A DNA stretch of 64,000 nt. Origin: Variovorax sp. SG517 (GTDB taxonomy: Bacteria > Pseudomonadota > Gammaproteobacteria > Burkholderiales > Burkholderiaceae_C). The stretch covers positions 62,001 through 126,000 of the forward strand of contig NZ_JABMJG010000003.1 of assembly GCF_013376045.1 (NCBI RefSeq), in the 5' to 3' direction. Position numbers and translations under genes: made by a program. The stretch's first letter is position 1. Every line of letters begins with the position of its first letter. The notes beneath the pieces were generated by a model. That model was not told where the DNA came from. It did no database searches and worked only from the letters and a program-made list of their open reading frames with translations. Below, in pieces: positions 8,612 through 17,610 of this stretch.

Positions 8612-8755
8612 CATGGGCTTCGCGCGCGCCGCCGTGAGCAGCGGTACACGAAACGACCAAGGGGAAAAGGGCATTCCATGCATGCCGCCCGGTTTCTTGT
8701 ATCGCCACCGCTTGAGCCCGCATCCAATCACCAACCTTACAGTCCAGGAGCCATC

Positions 8756-8938
8756 ATGGCCGTCCAGCAAAACAAGAAGTCGCCTTCCAAGCGCGGCATG
8801 CACCGTTCCCACAACGCCCTGGTCGTTCCCGGCATCGCCGTGGAGCCGACCACTGGCGAAACCCACCTGCGCCACCACATCAGCCCCAACGGTTTCTACC
8901 GTGGCCGCCAGGTGCTCAAGAACAAGTCCGAAGCCTGA
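8756..8938 (+). CDS. rpmF: 50S ribosomal protein L32
   Basis: A 60-residue ribosomal protein of the large subunit. The start [20 protein letters not shown] is the typical basic N-terminus of proteobacterial L32 (bL32), and the zinc-binding cysteines of some L32 forms are absent, as usual in this group. The ATG at 8756 has CAGGAG about 7 bases upstream. The gene is followed by a hairpin terminator that ends just before plsX. Confidence 0.96.
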   Translation: MAVQQNKKSPSKRGMHRSHNALVVPGIAVEPTTGETHLRHHISPNGFYRGRQVLKNKSEA

Positions 8939-8955
8939 TTTCGCATCCCAAGGCC

Positions 8956-8998
8956 AAGGCCCGAAGCTACTTTTGCCGTAGCGTCGGGCCTTTGTTTT
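8956..8998 (+). terminator. Two-part hairpin between rpmF and plsX, possible attenuator
   Basis: The outer stem AAGGCCCGA (8956-8964) pairs with TCGGGCCTT (8984-8992). Nested inside, GCTAC (8966-8970) pairs with GTAGC (8978-8982) around a 7-base loop, with one A/G mismatch between the two parts. The run TTTGTTTT follows. This looks like an intrinsic terminator, yet the plsX ATG is at 9000, so the structure also covers the place where a plsX ribosome binding site would be. It may partly terminate, or limit plsX translation. Confidence 0.75.
8966..8982. repeat. 17-bp GCTA-N9-TAGC element, copy 2
   Basis: GCTACTTTTGCCGTAGC, the inner stem of the rpmF-plsX hairpin. It matches the GCTA-N9-TAGC form of the other four copies. 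Here the element is embedded in a larger GC-rich stem, which suggests either insertion into a terminator or use of the element as its apex. Confidence 0.55.
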
Positions 8999-8999
8999 G

Positions 9000-10097
9000 A
9001 TGGCTACGCCTTCTTTCTCCGAAAACACCGCTGCGCCTTCCGCGATCACGCTTGCCGTGGATTGCATGGGAGGTGACCATGGGCCGCGCGTCACGCTCGC
9101 GGCCTGCCGCGCGTTTCTCGAGCGGCACAGCGACGCTTCGTTGCTGCTCGTCGGCGCGCCGGCTGCGCTGGCGGGGTTCGCCGCCCACCCGCGTGCCCGC
9201 ATCGTCGCCGCCAGCGAGGTCGTGGGCATGGACGACCCGGTTGAAATCGCCCTGCGCAAGAAGAAGGATTCTTCGATGCGCGTCGCGATCCAGCAGGTCA
9301 AGGACGGCGCCGCCCAGGCGGCCGTCTCGGCCGGCAACACCGGCGCCCTCATGGCGATCGCGCGCTATCTGCTCAAGACGCTCGAAGGCATCGATCGCCC
9401 GGCCATCGCGCCGCAGCTTCCGAATGCCAAGGGCGGGGCGACGACCGTGCTCGATCTGGGCGCCAACGTCGATTGCGACGCCGAAGACCTGCTCCAGTTC
9501 GCCGTGCTCGGCTCGGCCCTGGTGTCGGCGCTGACCGGCAATGAGGCGCCTTCGGTCGGGCTGCTCAATATTGGCGAAGAAGCCATCAAGGGCAGCGAAA
9601 CGATCAAGAAGGCAAGCCAACTGCTGCGTACGGCTGCCAACTCCAAGGATCTGAACTTCTACGGCAACGTGGAAGGCAACGATATTTTCAAGGGCACGAC
9701 CGACATCGTCGTCTGTGACGGTTTTGTCGGAAATGTGGCGTTGAAGGCCAGCGAAGGCGTGGCATCGATGATCGGCGAATTCATTCGCGTCGAATTTTCG
9801 CGGAGTGTTTTCACCAAGCTGGCGGCAATTGTTGCCTATCCGGTCCTAAAAGCGTTCAAAAGTCGCCTGGATCACCGTCGGTACAACGGCGCGGCCTTGC
9901 TGGGCCTGCGCGGGCTGGTTTTCAAGAGCCATGGCTCGGCCGACGAAGTGGCTTTCGGCCATGCTCTGGATCGCGCTTATGATGCCGCTCGCAACAACCT
10001 GCTCGATCGCGTGCGGGCCCGCATCGCCCACGCCGCGCCTTTGCTCGCACGGCAGGAACCGGCGGCGCCGGTCGACGCGACGGCCCTTCACGTTTGA
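9000..10097 (+). CDS. plsX: Phosphate acyltransferase PlsX
   Basis: PlsX converts acyl-ACP and phosphate to acyl-phosphate, the donor used by PlsY in the first step of phospholipid synthesis. The 365-residue protein has the signature [11 protein letters not shown] near residue 20, then [14 protein letters not shown] and the C-terminal [14 protein letters not shown] segment. It is a peripheral membrane enzyme. The ATG at 9000 directly follows a TTG codon that extends the frame by one residue; the region before it is a hairpin rather than a ribosome binding site. Its stop TGA shares one base with the fabH ATG, so fabH is coupled to it. Confidence 0.95.
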   Translation: MATPSFSENTAAPSAITLAVDCMGGDHGPRVTLAACRAFLERHSDASLLLVGAPAALAGFAAHPRARIVAASEVVGMDDPVEIALRKKKDSSMRVAIQQVKDGAAQAAVSAGNTGALMAIARYLLKTLEGIDRPAIAPQLPNAKGGATTVLDLGANVDCDAEDLLQFAVLGSALVSALTGNEAPSVGLLNIGEEAIKGSETIKKASQLLRTAANSKDLNFYGNVEGNDIFKGTTDIVVCDGFVGNVALKASEGVASMIGEFIRVEFSRSVFTKLAAIVAYPVLKAFKSRLDHRRYNGAALLGLRGLVFKSHGSADEVAFGHALDRAYDAARNNLLDRVRARIAHAAPLLARQEPAAPVDATALHV

Positions 10098-11074
10098 TGA
10101 CTCCTTACTCACGCATTACCGGCACCGGCAGCTACCTGCCTCCACGCCGCGTGACCAATGACGATCTCGCCAAGGATCTGGCTACGCGAGGCATCGAGAC
10201 CTCCGACCAGTGGATCGTCGAGCGCACCGGTATTCACGCCCGGCATTTCGCCGCACCGGACGTCACGAGCAGCGACCTCGGTCTCCAGGCCGCCAGGCAT
10301 GCCCTGGAAGCCGCCGGCCGCAAGGCCAGCGATGTCGACCTGATCATCGTCGCCACTTCCACGCCCGACATGGTGTTCCCGTCGTCGGCCGCCATCCTGC
10401 AGAACAAGCTCGGCATCGCCGGCTGCCCGGCGTTCGACGTCCAGGCGGTCTGCAGCGGCTTCGTCTACGCGCTGACCGTCGCCGACGCGATGATCCGCAC
10501 CGGCACCGCGCGCTGCGCGCTGGTGGTCGGTGCCGAAGTGTTCTCCCGCATCCTCGACTTCAACGACCGCACCACCTGCGTGCTGTTCGGCGACGGCGCG
10601 GGCGCGGTGGTGCTCGAGGCCAGCGAGGAGCCCGGCATCCTGGCCAGCGACCTGCATGCGGACGGCAAGCACGTCGGCATTCTTTGCGTGCCGGGCCATG
10701 TGTCGGGCGGCAACGTGCTGGGCACGCCGCTGCTGCACATGGACGGCCAGGCCGTCTTCAAACTCGCGGTCCGCGTGCTGGAAGAAGCGGCGCGCGCCAC
10801 GCTGGCGAAGGCCGGCAAGGTCGACACCGACATCGACTGGCTCATTCCACACCAGGCCAATATCCGCATCATGGAAGGCACGGCGAAGAAGCTGAGGCTT
10901 CCGCGCGAGAAACTGATCGTCACGGTCAACGAGCACGGCAATACGTCGGCCGCGTCGATCCCGCTGGCGCTCGACGAGGCGGTGCGCTCCGGCAAGGTGA
11001 AGAAAGGCGAAACGCTCATGCTCGAAGGCGTGGGTGGCGGCTTCACCTGGGGCGCGGTGCTGTTGAATCTGTAG
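10097..11074 (+). CDS. fabH: Beta-ketoacyl-ACP synthase III
   Basis: FabH starts fatty acid synthesis by condensing acetyl-CoA with malonyl-ACP. The 325-residue protein has the catalytic triad: Cys119 in DVQAVCSGF, His in IPHQANIRI and Asn in [10 protein letters not shown]. The glycine-rich C-terminus ([14 protein letters not shown]) is typical. The ATG overlaps the plsX stop (TGATG). It is the third gene of the lipid cluster, and 60 bases separate it from fabD. Confidence 0.96.
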   Translation: MTPYSRITGTGSYLPPRRVTNDDLAKDLATRGIETSDQWIVERTGIHARHFAAPDVTSSDLGLQAARHALEAAGRKASDVDLIIVATSTPDMVFPSSAAILQNKLGIAGCPAFDVQAVCSGFVYALTVADAMIRTGTARCALVVGAEVFSRILDFNDRTTCVLFGDGAGAVVLEASEEPGILASDLHADGKHVGILCVPGHVSGGNVLGTPLLHMDGQAVFKLAVRVLEEAARATLAKAGKVDTDIDWLIPHQANIRIMEGTAKKLRLPREKLIVTVNEHGNTSAASIPLALDEAVRSGKVKKGETLMLEGVGGGFTWGAVLLNL

Positions 11075-11134
11075 TTAGCTAGTGTGTTGCGGTGCCCTGG
11101 AAGGGCGCCGGCAATGCGAGACGACGCGTAAACA

Positions 11135-12088
11135 ATGAAATCCTTTGCATTTGTCTTTCCGGGGCAGGGCTCGCAGGCAGTCGGCATGCTCGACGCCTGG
11201 GGCGATCACCCCGCAGTGGTCGAAACGCTGCGCGAAGCATCCGAGGCGCTCGGTGAAGACGTCGGCGCCCTGATCAAGAACGGCCCGAAGGAAGAACTGG
11301 CGCTCACCACGAACACCCAGCCGGTGATGCTGGTGGCCGGTGTGGCCGCATGGCGTGCCTGGCTGGCCGAGGGCGGCGCAACGCCTTCCGTCGTGGCGGG
11401 GCATTCGCTCGGCGAGTATTCGGCGCTGGTGGCTTCGGGCGTGCTGACGCTCGCGCAGGCGGCGCCGCTCGTGCGTTTCCGCGCGCAGGCGATGCAGCAG
11501 GCGGTGCCTGTCGGCGTCGGTGCGATGGCCGCGGTGCTCGGCATGGAGTCGAGCAAGGTGGTGGCTGGCTGCGCCGAGGCCACGGCGAGCTTCGGCCCCG
11601 GCAGCGCCGAGGTCGTCGAGGCGGTGAACTTCAACGACCCCATGCAGACCGTGATCGCCGGCAGCAAAGCTGCGGTGGACAAGGCCTGCGAGCTGCTGAA
11701 GGCCAATGGCGCCAAGCGAGCCCTGCTGCTGCCGGTTTCGGCCCCGTTCCATTCGAGCCTGATGAAGCCCGCCGCGGAAGCGCTGCGCGAGAAGCTGGCT
11801 TCGGTCACATTGGCCGCGCCGCAGATTCCGGTGCTGAACAACGTCGACGTCGCCGTCGAAACCGACGTCGACCGCACCCGCGACGCCCTGGTGCGCCAGG
11901 CCGCCGGCCCGGTGCGCTGGGTCGAGAGCGTGCAGGCCTTGAAACTGCGCGGTGTAGCCGCCATCATCGAGTGCGGCCCCGGCAAGGTGCTGGCCGGCAT
12001 GGTGAAGCGCATCGCCCCCGATCTGGAAGCCGCGTCGGTGTACGACCCGGCAACGCTCGCGGACACCCGACAATCGCTCGCCGGCTGA
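11135..12088 (+). CDS. fabD: Malonyl-CoA:ACP transacylase
   Basis: FabD transfers malonyl from CoA to AcpP, feeding FabH and FabF. The 317-residue protein begins with FVFPGQGSQAVGM, carries the nucleophile Ser91 in AGHSLGEYSA, and has the conserved VSAPFHSSLM segment, in which the His is the catalytic partner. Its length is normal for the family. It is placed between fabH and fabG, 27 bases before fabG. Confidence 0.96.
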   Translation: MKSFAFVFPGQGSQAVGMLDAWGDHPAVVETLREASEALGEDVGALIKNGPKEELALTTNTQPVMLVAGVAAWRAWLAEGGATPSVVAGHSLGEYSALVASGVLTLAQAAPLVRFRAQAMQQAVPVGVGAMAAVLGMESSKVVAGCAEATASFGPGSAEVVEAVNFNDPMQTVIAGSKAAVDKACELLKANGAKRALLLPVSAPFHSSLMKPAAEALREKLASVTLAAPQIPVLNNVDVAVETDVDRTRDALVRQAAGPVRWVESVQALKLRGVAAIIECGPGKVLAGMVKRIAPDLEAASVYDPATLADTRQSLAG

Positions 12089-12115
12089 CGGCGCCAAGGC
12101 TTCCATACTTTTCTT

Positions 12116-12859
12116 ATGAGCATTCCCAAATTCGAAGGGCAGGTTGCCCTGGTCACCGGCGCGACGCGCGGCATCGGCGCGGCGATCGCGCTGGAGCTGG
12201 CCCAGCGCGGCCTCAAGGTCGTGGGCACCGGCACCACCGACGACGGCGCGGCCAAGATCACCGCCGCCCTGAGCGCCTACGACGGCCGCGGCCGTGCGCT
12301 CGACGTCAATGACGGCGCCGCCGTCGAGGCCCTGATCGACGAGATCGTGCAGGCCTACGGCGCCATCCACGTGCTGGTGAACAACGCCGGCATCACGCGC
12401 GACACGCTCGCCATGCGCATGAAGGACAGCGACTGGGACGCGGTGCTCGACACCAATCTCAAGGCCGTCTTCTCGCTCTCGCGCGCGGTGATCCGCCCGA
12501 TGATGAAGCAGCGCTATGGCCGCATCATCAGCATCACCAGCGTGGTGGGCGCATCCGGCAATGCCGGCCAGGCCAACTACGCGGCCGCCAAGGCAGGCGT
12601 TGCGGGCATGACCCGCGCGCTGGCCCGCGAACTGGGCAGCCGCAACATCACCGTCAACTGCGTCGCGCCCGGTTTCATCGAGACCGACATGACGGCCAGC
12701 CTCCCCGAAGCCCAGCAACAGGCGCTGCTCCAGCAGATCCCGCTGGGCCACCTGGGCAAGCCGGCCGACATCGCGCACGCGGTGGCGTACCTCGCATCGC
12801 CCCAGGCGTCCTACGTCACGGGGCAGGAGCTGCACGTCAACGGCGGCATGCACATGTAG
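12116..12859 (+). CDS. fabG: 3-oxoacyl-ACP reductase
   Basis: FabG reduces beta-ketoacyl-ACP with NADPH. The 247-residue short-chain dehydrogenase has the cofactor motif TGATRGIG (residues 14-21), NNAG (89-92), and the catalytic Ser142, Tyr155 and Lys159 (TSVVGASGNAGQANYAAAK). The C-terminus ITGQELHVNGGM-like pattern (VTGQELHVNGGMHM) is typical of FabG. It lies between fabD and acpP in the usual order. Confidence 0.96.
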   Translation: MSIPKFEGQVALVTGATRGIGAAIALELAQRGLKVVGTGTTDDGAAKITAALSAYDGRGRALDVNDGAAVEALIDEIVQAYGAIHVLVNNAGITRDTLAMRMKDSDWDAVLDTNLKAVFSLSRAVIRPMMKQRYGRIISITSVVGASGNAGQANYAAAKAGVAGMTRALARELGSRNITVNCVAPGFIETDMTASLPEAQQQALLQQIPLGHLGKPADIAHAVAYLASPQASYVTGQELHVNGGMHM

Positions 12860-13198
<339 letters not shown>

Positions 13199-13297
13199 TA
13201 GGCCAGCTGACAAGATTGCAACTGCGGCCGGCGGCTTTTTCTTGAACCGCACGCGCCGGCAGGCAACTGTTCAGCGCTTCCAGAAAGGTTTGCCGGC

Positions 13298-14542
13298 ATG
13301 ACCAAACGCCGCGTCGTCGTTACCGGACTCGGTTGCATCGCTCCTGTCGGAAACACCGTTGCCGAATCCTGGGCCAACCTGTTGGCCGGGAAGTCGGGCA
13401 TTGCGAACATCACCGCGTTCGATGCAAGCGCCTTCGCCTGCAAGTTCGCAGGTGAGGTCAAGGGTTTCGACATCACCCAATACATCTCGGAGAAGGAAGC
13501 GCGTCACATGGACCGCTTCATTCATCTGGGGCTTGCCGCCGCCATCCAGGCGGTGCAGGACAGCGGACTGCCGACCGGCGAAGCGCTCTCCTATGAGCAG
13601 GCCGTGCGCATCGGATGCAACATCGGCTCCGGCATCGGCGGCCTGCCGATGATCGAGGAAACGCACGGTGAACTGATGAACCGCGGCCCGCGCCGCGTGT
13701 CGCCGTTCTTCGTGCCGGCCTCGATCATCAACATGATCTCGGGCCACGTCTCGATCAAGTACGGCTTCAAGGGCCCGAACATCGCGGTCGTGACCGCCTG
13801 CACCACCGGCCTGCATGCCATCGGCACCTCGGCTCGCATGATCGAGTACGGCGACGCCGACGTGATGATCGCGGGCGGCGCCGAGTCGACCATCTCTCCG
13901 CTGGGCATCGGCGGCTTCACCGCGCCTCGCGCGCTGAGCACCCGCAACGACGATCCCGCCACGGCCTCGCGCCCGTGGGACAAGGACCGCGACGGCTTCG
14001 TGCTGGGCGAGGGCGCCGGCGTGCTGGTGCTCGAGGAGTACGAACACGCCAAGGCGCGCGGCGCCAAGATATACGCGGAAGTCGCGGGCTTCGGCCTGAC
14101 GGGCGACGCGTATCACATGACCGCGCCCGACGTCGACGGCCCCCGCCGCTCGATGGCCATGGCACTGTCGAATGCGGGCGTCAATGCCGACCAGGTGCAG
14201 TACCTGAACGCGCACGGTACTTCCACGCAGATCGGCGACGTCAACGAGACCAATGCGGTCAAGCTGGCTTTCGGCGATCACGCGAAGAAGCTCGTCGTCA
14301 ACTCGACCAAGTCCATGACCGGCCACCTGCTGGGCGGCGCGGGCGGCATCGAGTCGGTGTTCACGGTGATGGCGCTGCACGAGCAGAAGAGCCCGCCGAC
14401 CATCAACATCTTCAACCAGGATCCGGAGTGCGATCTCGACTACTGCGCCAACGAGGCGCGCGATCTGAAGATCGACGTCGCGGTCAAGAACAACTTCGGC
14501 TTCGGCGGCACCAACGGCACGCTGGTGTTCAAGCGCGCTTGA
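13298..14542 (+). CDS. fabF: Beta-ketoacyl-ACP synthase II
   Basis: FabF elongates acyl-ACP, including the temperature-sensitive step to cis-vaccenate in E. coli. The 414-residue protein carries the catalytic Cys168 in [11 protein letters not shown], His in [12 protein letters not shown] and His in [14 protein letters not shown], and ends with [16 protein letters not shown]. All active-site residues are present. It follows acpP after 99 bases. Confidence 0.96.
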   Translation: MTKRRVVVTGLGCIAPVGNTVAESWANLLAGKSGIANITAFDASAFACKFAGEVKGFDITQYISEKEARHMDRFIHLGLAAAIQAVQDSGLPTGEALSYEQAVRIGCNIGSGIGGLPMIEETHGELMNRGPRRVSPFFVPASIINMISGHVSIKYGFKGPNIAVVTACTTGLHAIGTSARMIEYGDADVMIAGGAESTISPLGIGGFTAPRALSTRNDDPATASRPWDKDRDGFVLGEGAGVLVLEEYEHAKARGAKIYAEVAGFGLTGDAYHMTAPDVDGPRRSMAMALSNAGVNADQVQYLNAHGTSTQIGDVNETNAVKLAFGDHAKKLVVNSTKSMTGHLLGGAGGIESVFTVMALHEQKSPPTINIFNQDPECDLDYCANEARDLKIDVAVKNNFGFGGTNGTLVFKRA

Positions 14543-14555
14543 GCGTCGCTCTGTC

Positions 14556-15038
14556 ATGCACAGCGCGCCGTCGGTGACCTATCCGGTGGGGCGCTCGCGT
14601 GGCGCAACCCGGATCCTTGTCGTTCTCTGGGCCCTGGGCGCGCTTTGCGCGGGTGCGTCCTGCTATCTCTTCGATAGCGTCGGATGGCGCCAGCTGCTGC
14701 TCGTCCTCAGTGTCGGCTTCGCGGGTGTGGCCGCGGGCTTCGGCCTGCGGCAGGAGGGCGCCGGCGTCCTGCACTTCGACGGCCTCTTCTGGTCGCTGAC
14801 GGGCAACCGCGCCTCCCGCGGAGTGCATGCGGCGCGGGCGTCAGTGGCGCTCGATTTCCAGTCGTTGATGCTGCTGTGCCTCAGCGAGCCGGGCCGCGCC
14901 CGCCGCTGGATCTGGATCGAGCAGCGGTTCATGCCGGAGCGCTGGCGCGACCTGCGTCGCGCGGTATATTCGCGCCCCCCGGCTGCCGCCCGCGCAGCCG
15001 ACCCCTGGCGCGCGACCGCTCCGGCCGACGCGCCCTGA
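14556..15038 (+). CDS. Small membrane protein, YgfX-like (tentative)
   Basis: A 160-residue protein with two adjacent hydrophobic helices near residues 20-65, followed by a soluble C-terminal part. The pattern of two helices, then a short beta-rich region with WIWIEQRFMPERWRDLRRAV, resembles YgfX (CptA) proteins, in which an arginine/tryptophan stretch of the form W-x-x-LRRAL closes the domain. YgfX was described as an inhibitor of cytoskeletal proteins paired with SdhE in E. coli; here sdhE is 43 kb away. The gene lies 13 bases after fabF and 10 bases before rpoE, so it is probably cotranscribed with rpoE. The proline-rich tail is not conserved in the family. Family assignment is inference. 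Confidence 0.6.
   Translation: MHSAPSVTYPVGRSRGATRILVVLWALGALCAGASCYLFDSVGWRQLLLVLSVGFAGVAAGFGLRQEGAGVLHFDGLFWSLTGNRASRGVHAARASVALDFQSLMLLCLSEPGRARRWIWIEQRFMPERWRDLRRAVYSRPPAAARAADPWRATAPADAP
14662..14678. repeat. 17-bp GCTA-N9-TAGC element, copy 3 (inside a gene)
   Basis: GCTATCTCTTCGATAGC, a perfect 6-bp inverted repeat with a 5-base loop, inside the coding region of the YgfX-like gene, where it encodes part of CYLFDSV between the two predicted membrane helices. It is the only one of the five copies inside a called gene. Confidence 0.5.
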
Positions 15039-15048
15039 ACCTTCCTCG

Positions 15049-15720
15049 ATGACCACTTCCCCGCCCGTGCCGCCGGATTCCGGCCTGACCGACGCGCCCG
15101 CCGTGGCGCCGCGTCCGGGCGACGTCGATTTCCAGCTGGTCCAGCGCACCGTCGCGGGGGACCAGAAGGCGTTCGAGCTGCTGGTCATCAAGTACCAGCG
15201 CCGCATCGAGCGGCTGATCGGGCGGATGGTGCGCGACGTCGACCTGATCGAGGACATCGCGCAGGAAACCTTCATCCGCGCGTACCGCGCGTTGCACCAG
15301 TTCCGCGGCGAGGCGCAGTTCTATACCTGGCTCTACCGGATCGCCGTCAACACCGCCAAGAAGGCGCTGGTGGACATGAAGCGCGATCCGACCGTTTCCG
15401 AGGCCGCGCTCAGGCCTTCTTCCGAGGACGAGGATGAAACTTACCGTCCCGGAAACGAACCAACCAGCGACGAAACCCCCGAATCGGTCATGGCGGCGAA
15501 CGAAATCGCCGGAGCCGTCGAGGCAGCCATGGAAGCGCTCCCCGCCGAGCTGCGTCAGGCGGTCACGCTGCGCGAGATCGAGGGCATGAGTTACGAAGAG
15601 ATTGCCGAGGTCATGGATTGCCCCATCGGCACGGTGCGTTCGCGTATTTTCCGGGCGCGCGAGGCCATTTCGGCCAGGGTCAAGCCGTTGCTGGACAACC
15701 AGTCCGGCAAGCGTTGGTAA
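15049..15720 (+). CDS. rpoE: RNA polymerase sigma factor RpoE (AlgU), ECF type
   Basis: An extracytoplasmic-function sigma factor of 223 residues that directs transcription of envelope-stress genes. Region 2 spans about residues 38-105 (AFELLVIKYQRRIERLIGR, then DIAQETFIRAYRAL and FYTWLYRIAVNTAKK). Region 4 spans about 155-210 with LPAELRQAVTLREIEGMSYEEIA written in two parts, and the helix-turn-helix CPIGTVRSRIFRAR. It is followed by rseA, rseB and mucD, the canonical arrangement in which the sigma factor is held by RseA until stress-triggered proteolysis. The operon is probably self-activated; I cannot point to the promoter with confidence. Confidence 0.96.
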   Translation: MTTSPPVPPDSGLTDAPAVAPRPGDVDFQLVQRTVAGDQKAFELLVIKYQRRIERLIGRMVRDVDLIEDIAQETFIRAYRALHQFRGEAQFYTWLYRIAVNTAKKALVDMKRDPTVSEAALRPSSEDEDETYRPGNEPTSDETPESVMAANEIAGAVEAAMEALPAELRQAVTLREIEGMSYEEIAEVMDCPIGTVRSRIFRAREAISARVKPLLDNQSGKRW

Positions 15721-15737
15721 GTAAGCAGGTGAATGAA

Positions 15738-16412
15738 ATGAATCAGACGATGACGGTTCGGGAACAGGTGTCCGCACTTGCGGATGGTCATTTGCAGGGC
15801 GAGGCGTTCGCGCAGGCGATCGAGGCTGCCTGCGCCGAAGGCGAATCGCGCGCGACCTGGCAGGCCTACCACGTGGTGGGCGACGTGCTGCGTTCCGGTT
15901 CGCATTCGCCGTGCAGCGATACCTCCGCGTTCCTGGCGCGCTTCCAACAGCGGCTGGCGGCGGAGCCGGTGATGGCGGCCCCGGTGTCGGAGCCCGTCGC
16001 CGTTCCGGTGGCGGTACCCGTGCAGCGCAGGGCGGAAGCGGCCAACGAGCCGGTGTTCCGCTGGAAGCTGGTGGCGGGCGCCGCATCGCTGATGGCTGTT
16101 GCCGCCATCAGCTGGACCCTGGTCGGCAACGGCTCGCCCGTGCAGCAGGGCGGTGCGCAGCTGGCTTCCGTCCAGCAGCAACAGCAGCCGGCCGTCAATT
16201 CGGTGCTGGCGGCTGCCGCGGTCAACGGCCCGCAGGCTGCGAGCAGTACGCTGACTCCGACGCGCGTGATCGTGGGCAACGGCAACCCGCAGGTGATGCT
16301 GCGCGACCCTCGTCTCGATCAGCTCCTCGAAGCGCACCAGCAGGCTGGCGGCGCTTCGCAGATGCCTTCCGGTTTCCTGCGCAATGCCACCTTCGAGGGC
16401 CCGACGCGCTGA
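15738..16412 (+). CDS. rseA: Anti-sigma-E factor RseA (MucA-like)
   Basis: RseA holds RpoE at the inner membrane and releases it after regulated cleavage. The 224-residue protein has an N-terminal anti-sigma domain (VREQVSALADGHL to about residue 75), a proline/valine linker, a single transmembrane helix near residues 110-129 (LVAGAASLMAVAAIS), and a glutamine-rich periplasmic part that ends with the conserved YLRAH-like region DQLLEAHQQ. I use ATG at 15738, with AGGTG upstream; a GTG nine bases earlier is possible. It follows rpoE by 17 bases. Confidence 0.92.
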   Translation: MNQTMTVREQVSALADGHLQGEAFAQAIEAACAEGESRATWQAYHVVGDVLRSGSHSPCSDTSAFLARFQQRLAAEPVMAAPVSEPVAVPVAVPVQRRAEAANEPVFRWKLVAGAASLMAVAAISWTLVGNGSPVQQGGAQLASVQQQQQPAVNSVLAAAAVNGPQAASSTLTPTRVIVGNGNPQVMLRDPRLDQLLEAHQQAGGASQMPSGFLRNATFEGPTR

Positions 16413-16437
16413 GAGCGCGTACCTCCAGCTGCCCGTA

Positions 16438-17517
16438 ATGACCGTTCCGATGCCGATTTCCGCACGCGCCTTCGTGCTTGTGTTTGCCGCTTTCTGCCTG
16501 GCGCAGGCCGCCACCGCGCAGACCCGCTCGGGCACCGCGAATGCGAAGAGCGCGGCGACGGCGCAGACGGACGAGCCGCCGGCGATGAGCGTGACCGAGT
16601 GGCTGCAGCGCATGCACACCGGCGCCCGGCAGCGCAACTACGTGGGCACCTTCGTCGTGTCGGCGCCGGGCGGCGACCTGTCGAGCGCGCGCATCTGGCA
16701 TGTGCGCGACGGCGAGCACCAGATCGAACGCATCGAGGCCCTGTCGGGGCCGCCGCGCTCGACCTTCCGGCGCAACCGCAACGTCATGACCTTCCTGCCG
16801 GAGGCGAAGGTGGTGAAGGTCGAGAAGCGCGAGAACCTCGATCTCTTCCCGAACCTGCCGGACAAGCCCGATTCGTCCATCGGCGATTTCTACGACGTGC
16901 GCGCGATCGGCAAGGACCGGGTCGCCGGCTTCGATGCCGACGTGGTGCAACTGGTGCCTCATGACGGGCTGCGCTTCGGCTACCGCATCTGGAGCGAGCG
17001 CCGCTCCGGCCTGGTGGTGAAGCTCCAGACCGTCGACAGCGATTCCCGCGTGGTGGAGCAATCGGCGTTCTCCGAACTGCAGCTCGATGCACCGGTGAAG
17101 GCGCAGGCGCTCGCCCAGATGATGTCCAACACTTCGGGCTATCGCGTCGAGAAGCTCGAACTGGAGCGCAGCAGCGCGCAGGACGAAGGCTGGACCCTGC
17201 GCACGCCCGTGGCCGGATTCAAGCCCCGAAGCTTCTTCCGTCGTCCCGTGGCGGGCGACGACGGCGGCGGCAAGTCGAAGCAGGATGCGGCCACGGTCCA
17301 GTGGACCTTCTCCGATGGCCTTGCTTCGGTGTCGCTCTTCATCGAACGCTACGACCCTGCGCGCTCGCCCCGTGATGGCGTGCTGACCATCGGCGCGACC
17401 AACGCCATCCGCAGGCGCCTGCCCGAGCCTGCCAGCGACTGGTGGCTGACCGCGGTCGGCGAAGTACCCCAGCAGACGCTCAACGCATTCGCACAAAGTC
17501 TCGCGCGCACGCGCTGA
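16438..17517 (+). CDS. rseB: Sigma-E regulator RseB/MucB
   Basis: RseB is a periplasmic protein that binds RseA, protects it from the DegS protease and senses lipopolysaccharide intermediates. The 359-residue product begins with a signal peptide (MTVPMPISARAFVLVFAAFC, cleaved near AQAATAQ) and a MucB/RseB N-terminal domain: WLQRMHTGARQRNYVGTFV, then IWHVRDGEHQIERIEAL and RRNRNVMTFLPE. The C-terminal domain follows from about residue 230. ATG at 16438 gives a good signal peptide; the frame extends further upstream into rseA. It follows rseA by 25 bases. Confidence 0.93.
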   Translation: MTVPMPISARAFVLVFAAFCLAQAATAQTRSGTANAKSAATAQTDEPPAMSVTEWLQRMHTGARQRNYVGTFVVSAPGGDLSSARIWHVRDGEHQIERIEALSGPPRSTFRRNRNVMTFLPEAKVVKVEKRENLDLFPNLPDKPDSSIGDFYDVRAIGKDRVAGFDADVVQLVPHDGLRFGYRIWSERRSGLVVKLQTVDSDSRVVEQSAFSELQLDAPVKAQALAQMMSNTSGYRVEKLELERSSAQDEGWTLRTPVAGFKPRSFFRRPVAGDDGGGKSKQDAATVQWTFSDGLASVSLFIERYDPARSPRDGVLTIGATNAIRRRLPEPASDWWLTAVGEVPQQTLNAFAQSLARTR

Positions 17518-17610
17518 TGGGCTTGAGAAGCGCCAATTGCGCTGAACCAAGCCGACGGCGCAGACTCATAGACCTGTTTTTCGCCGCTCTGTTCTTTTGA
17601 AAGAAAGCCG

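Noticed and set aside
13200..13245. GC-rich run followed by GGCTTTTTC after acpP, a possible terminator
   Set aside because: No stable stem precedes the T-run in a form I can pair well, so I do not call it.
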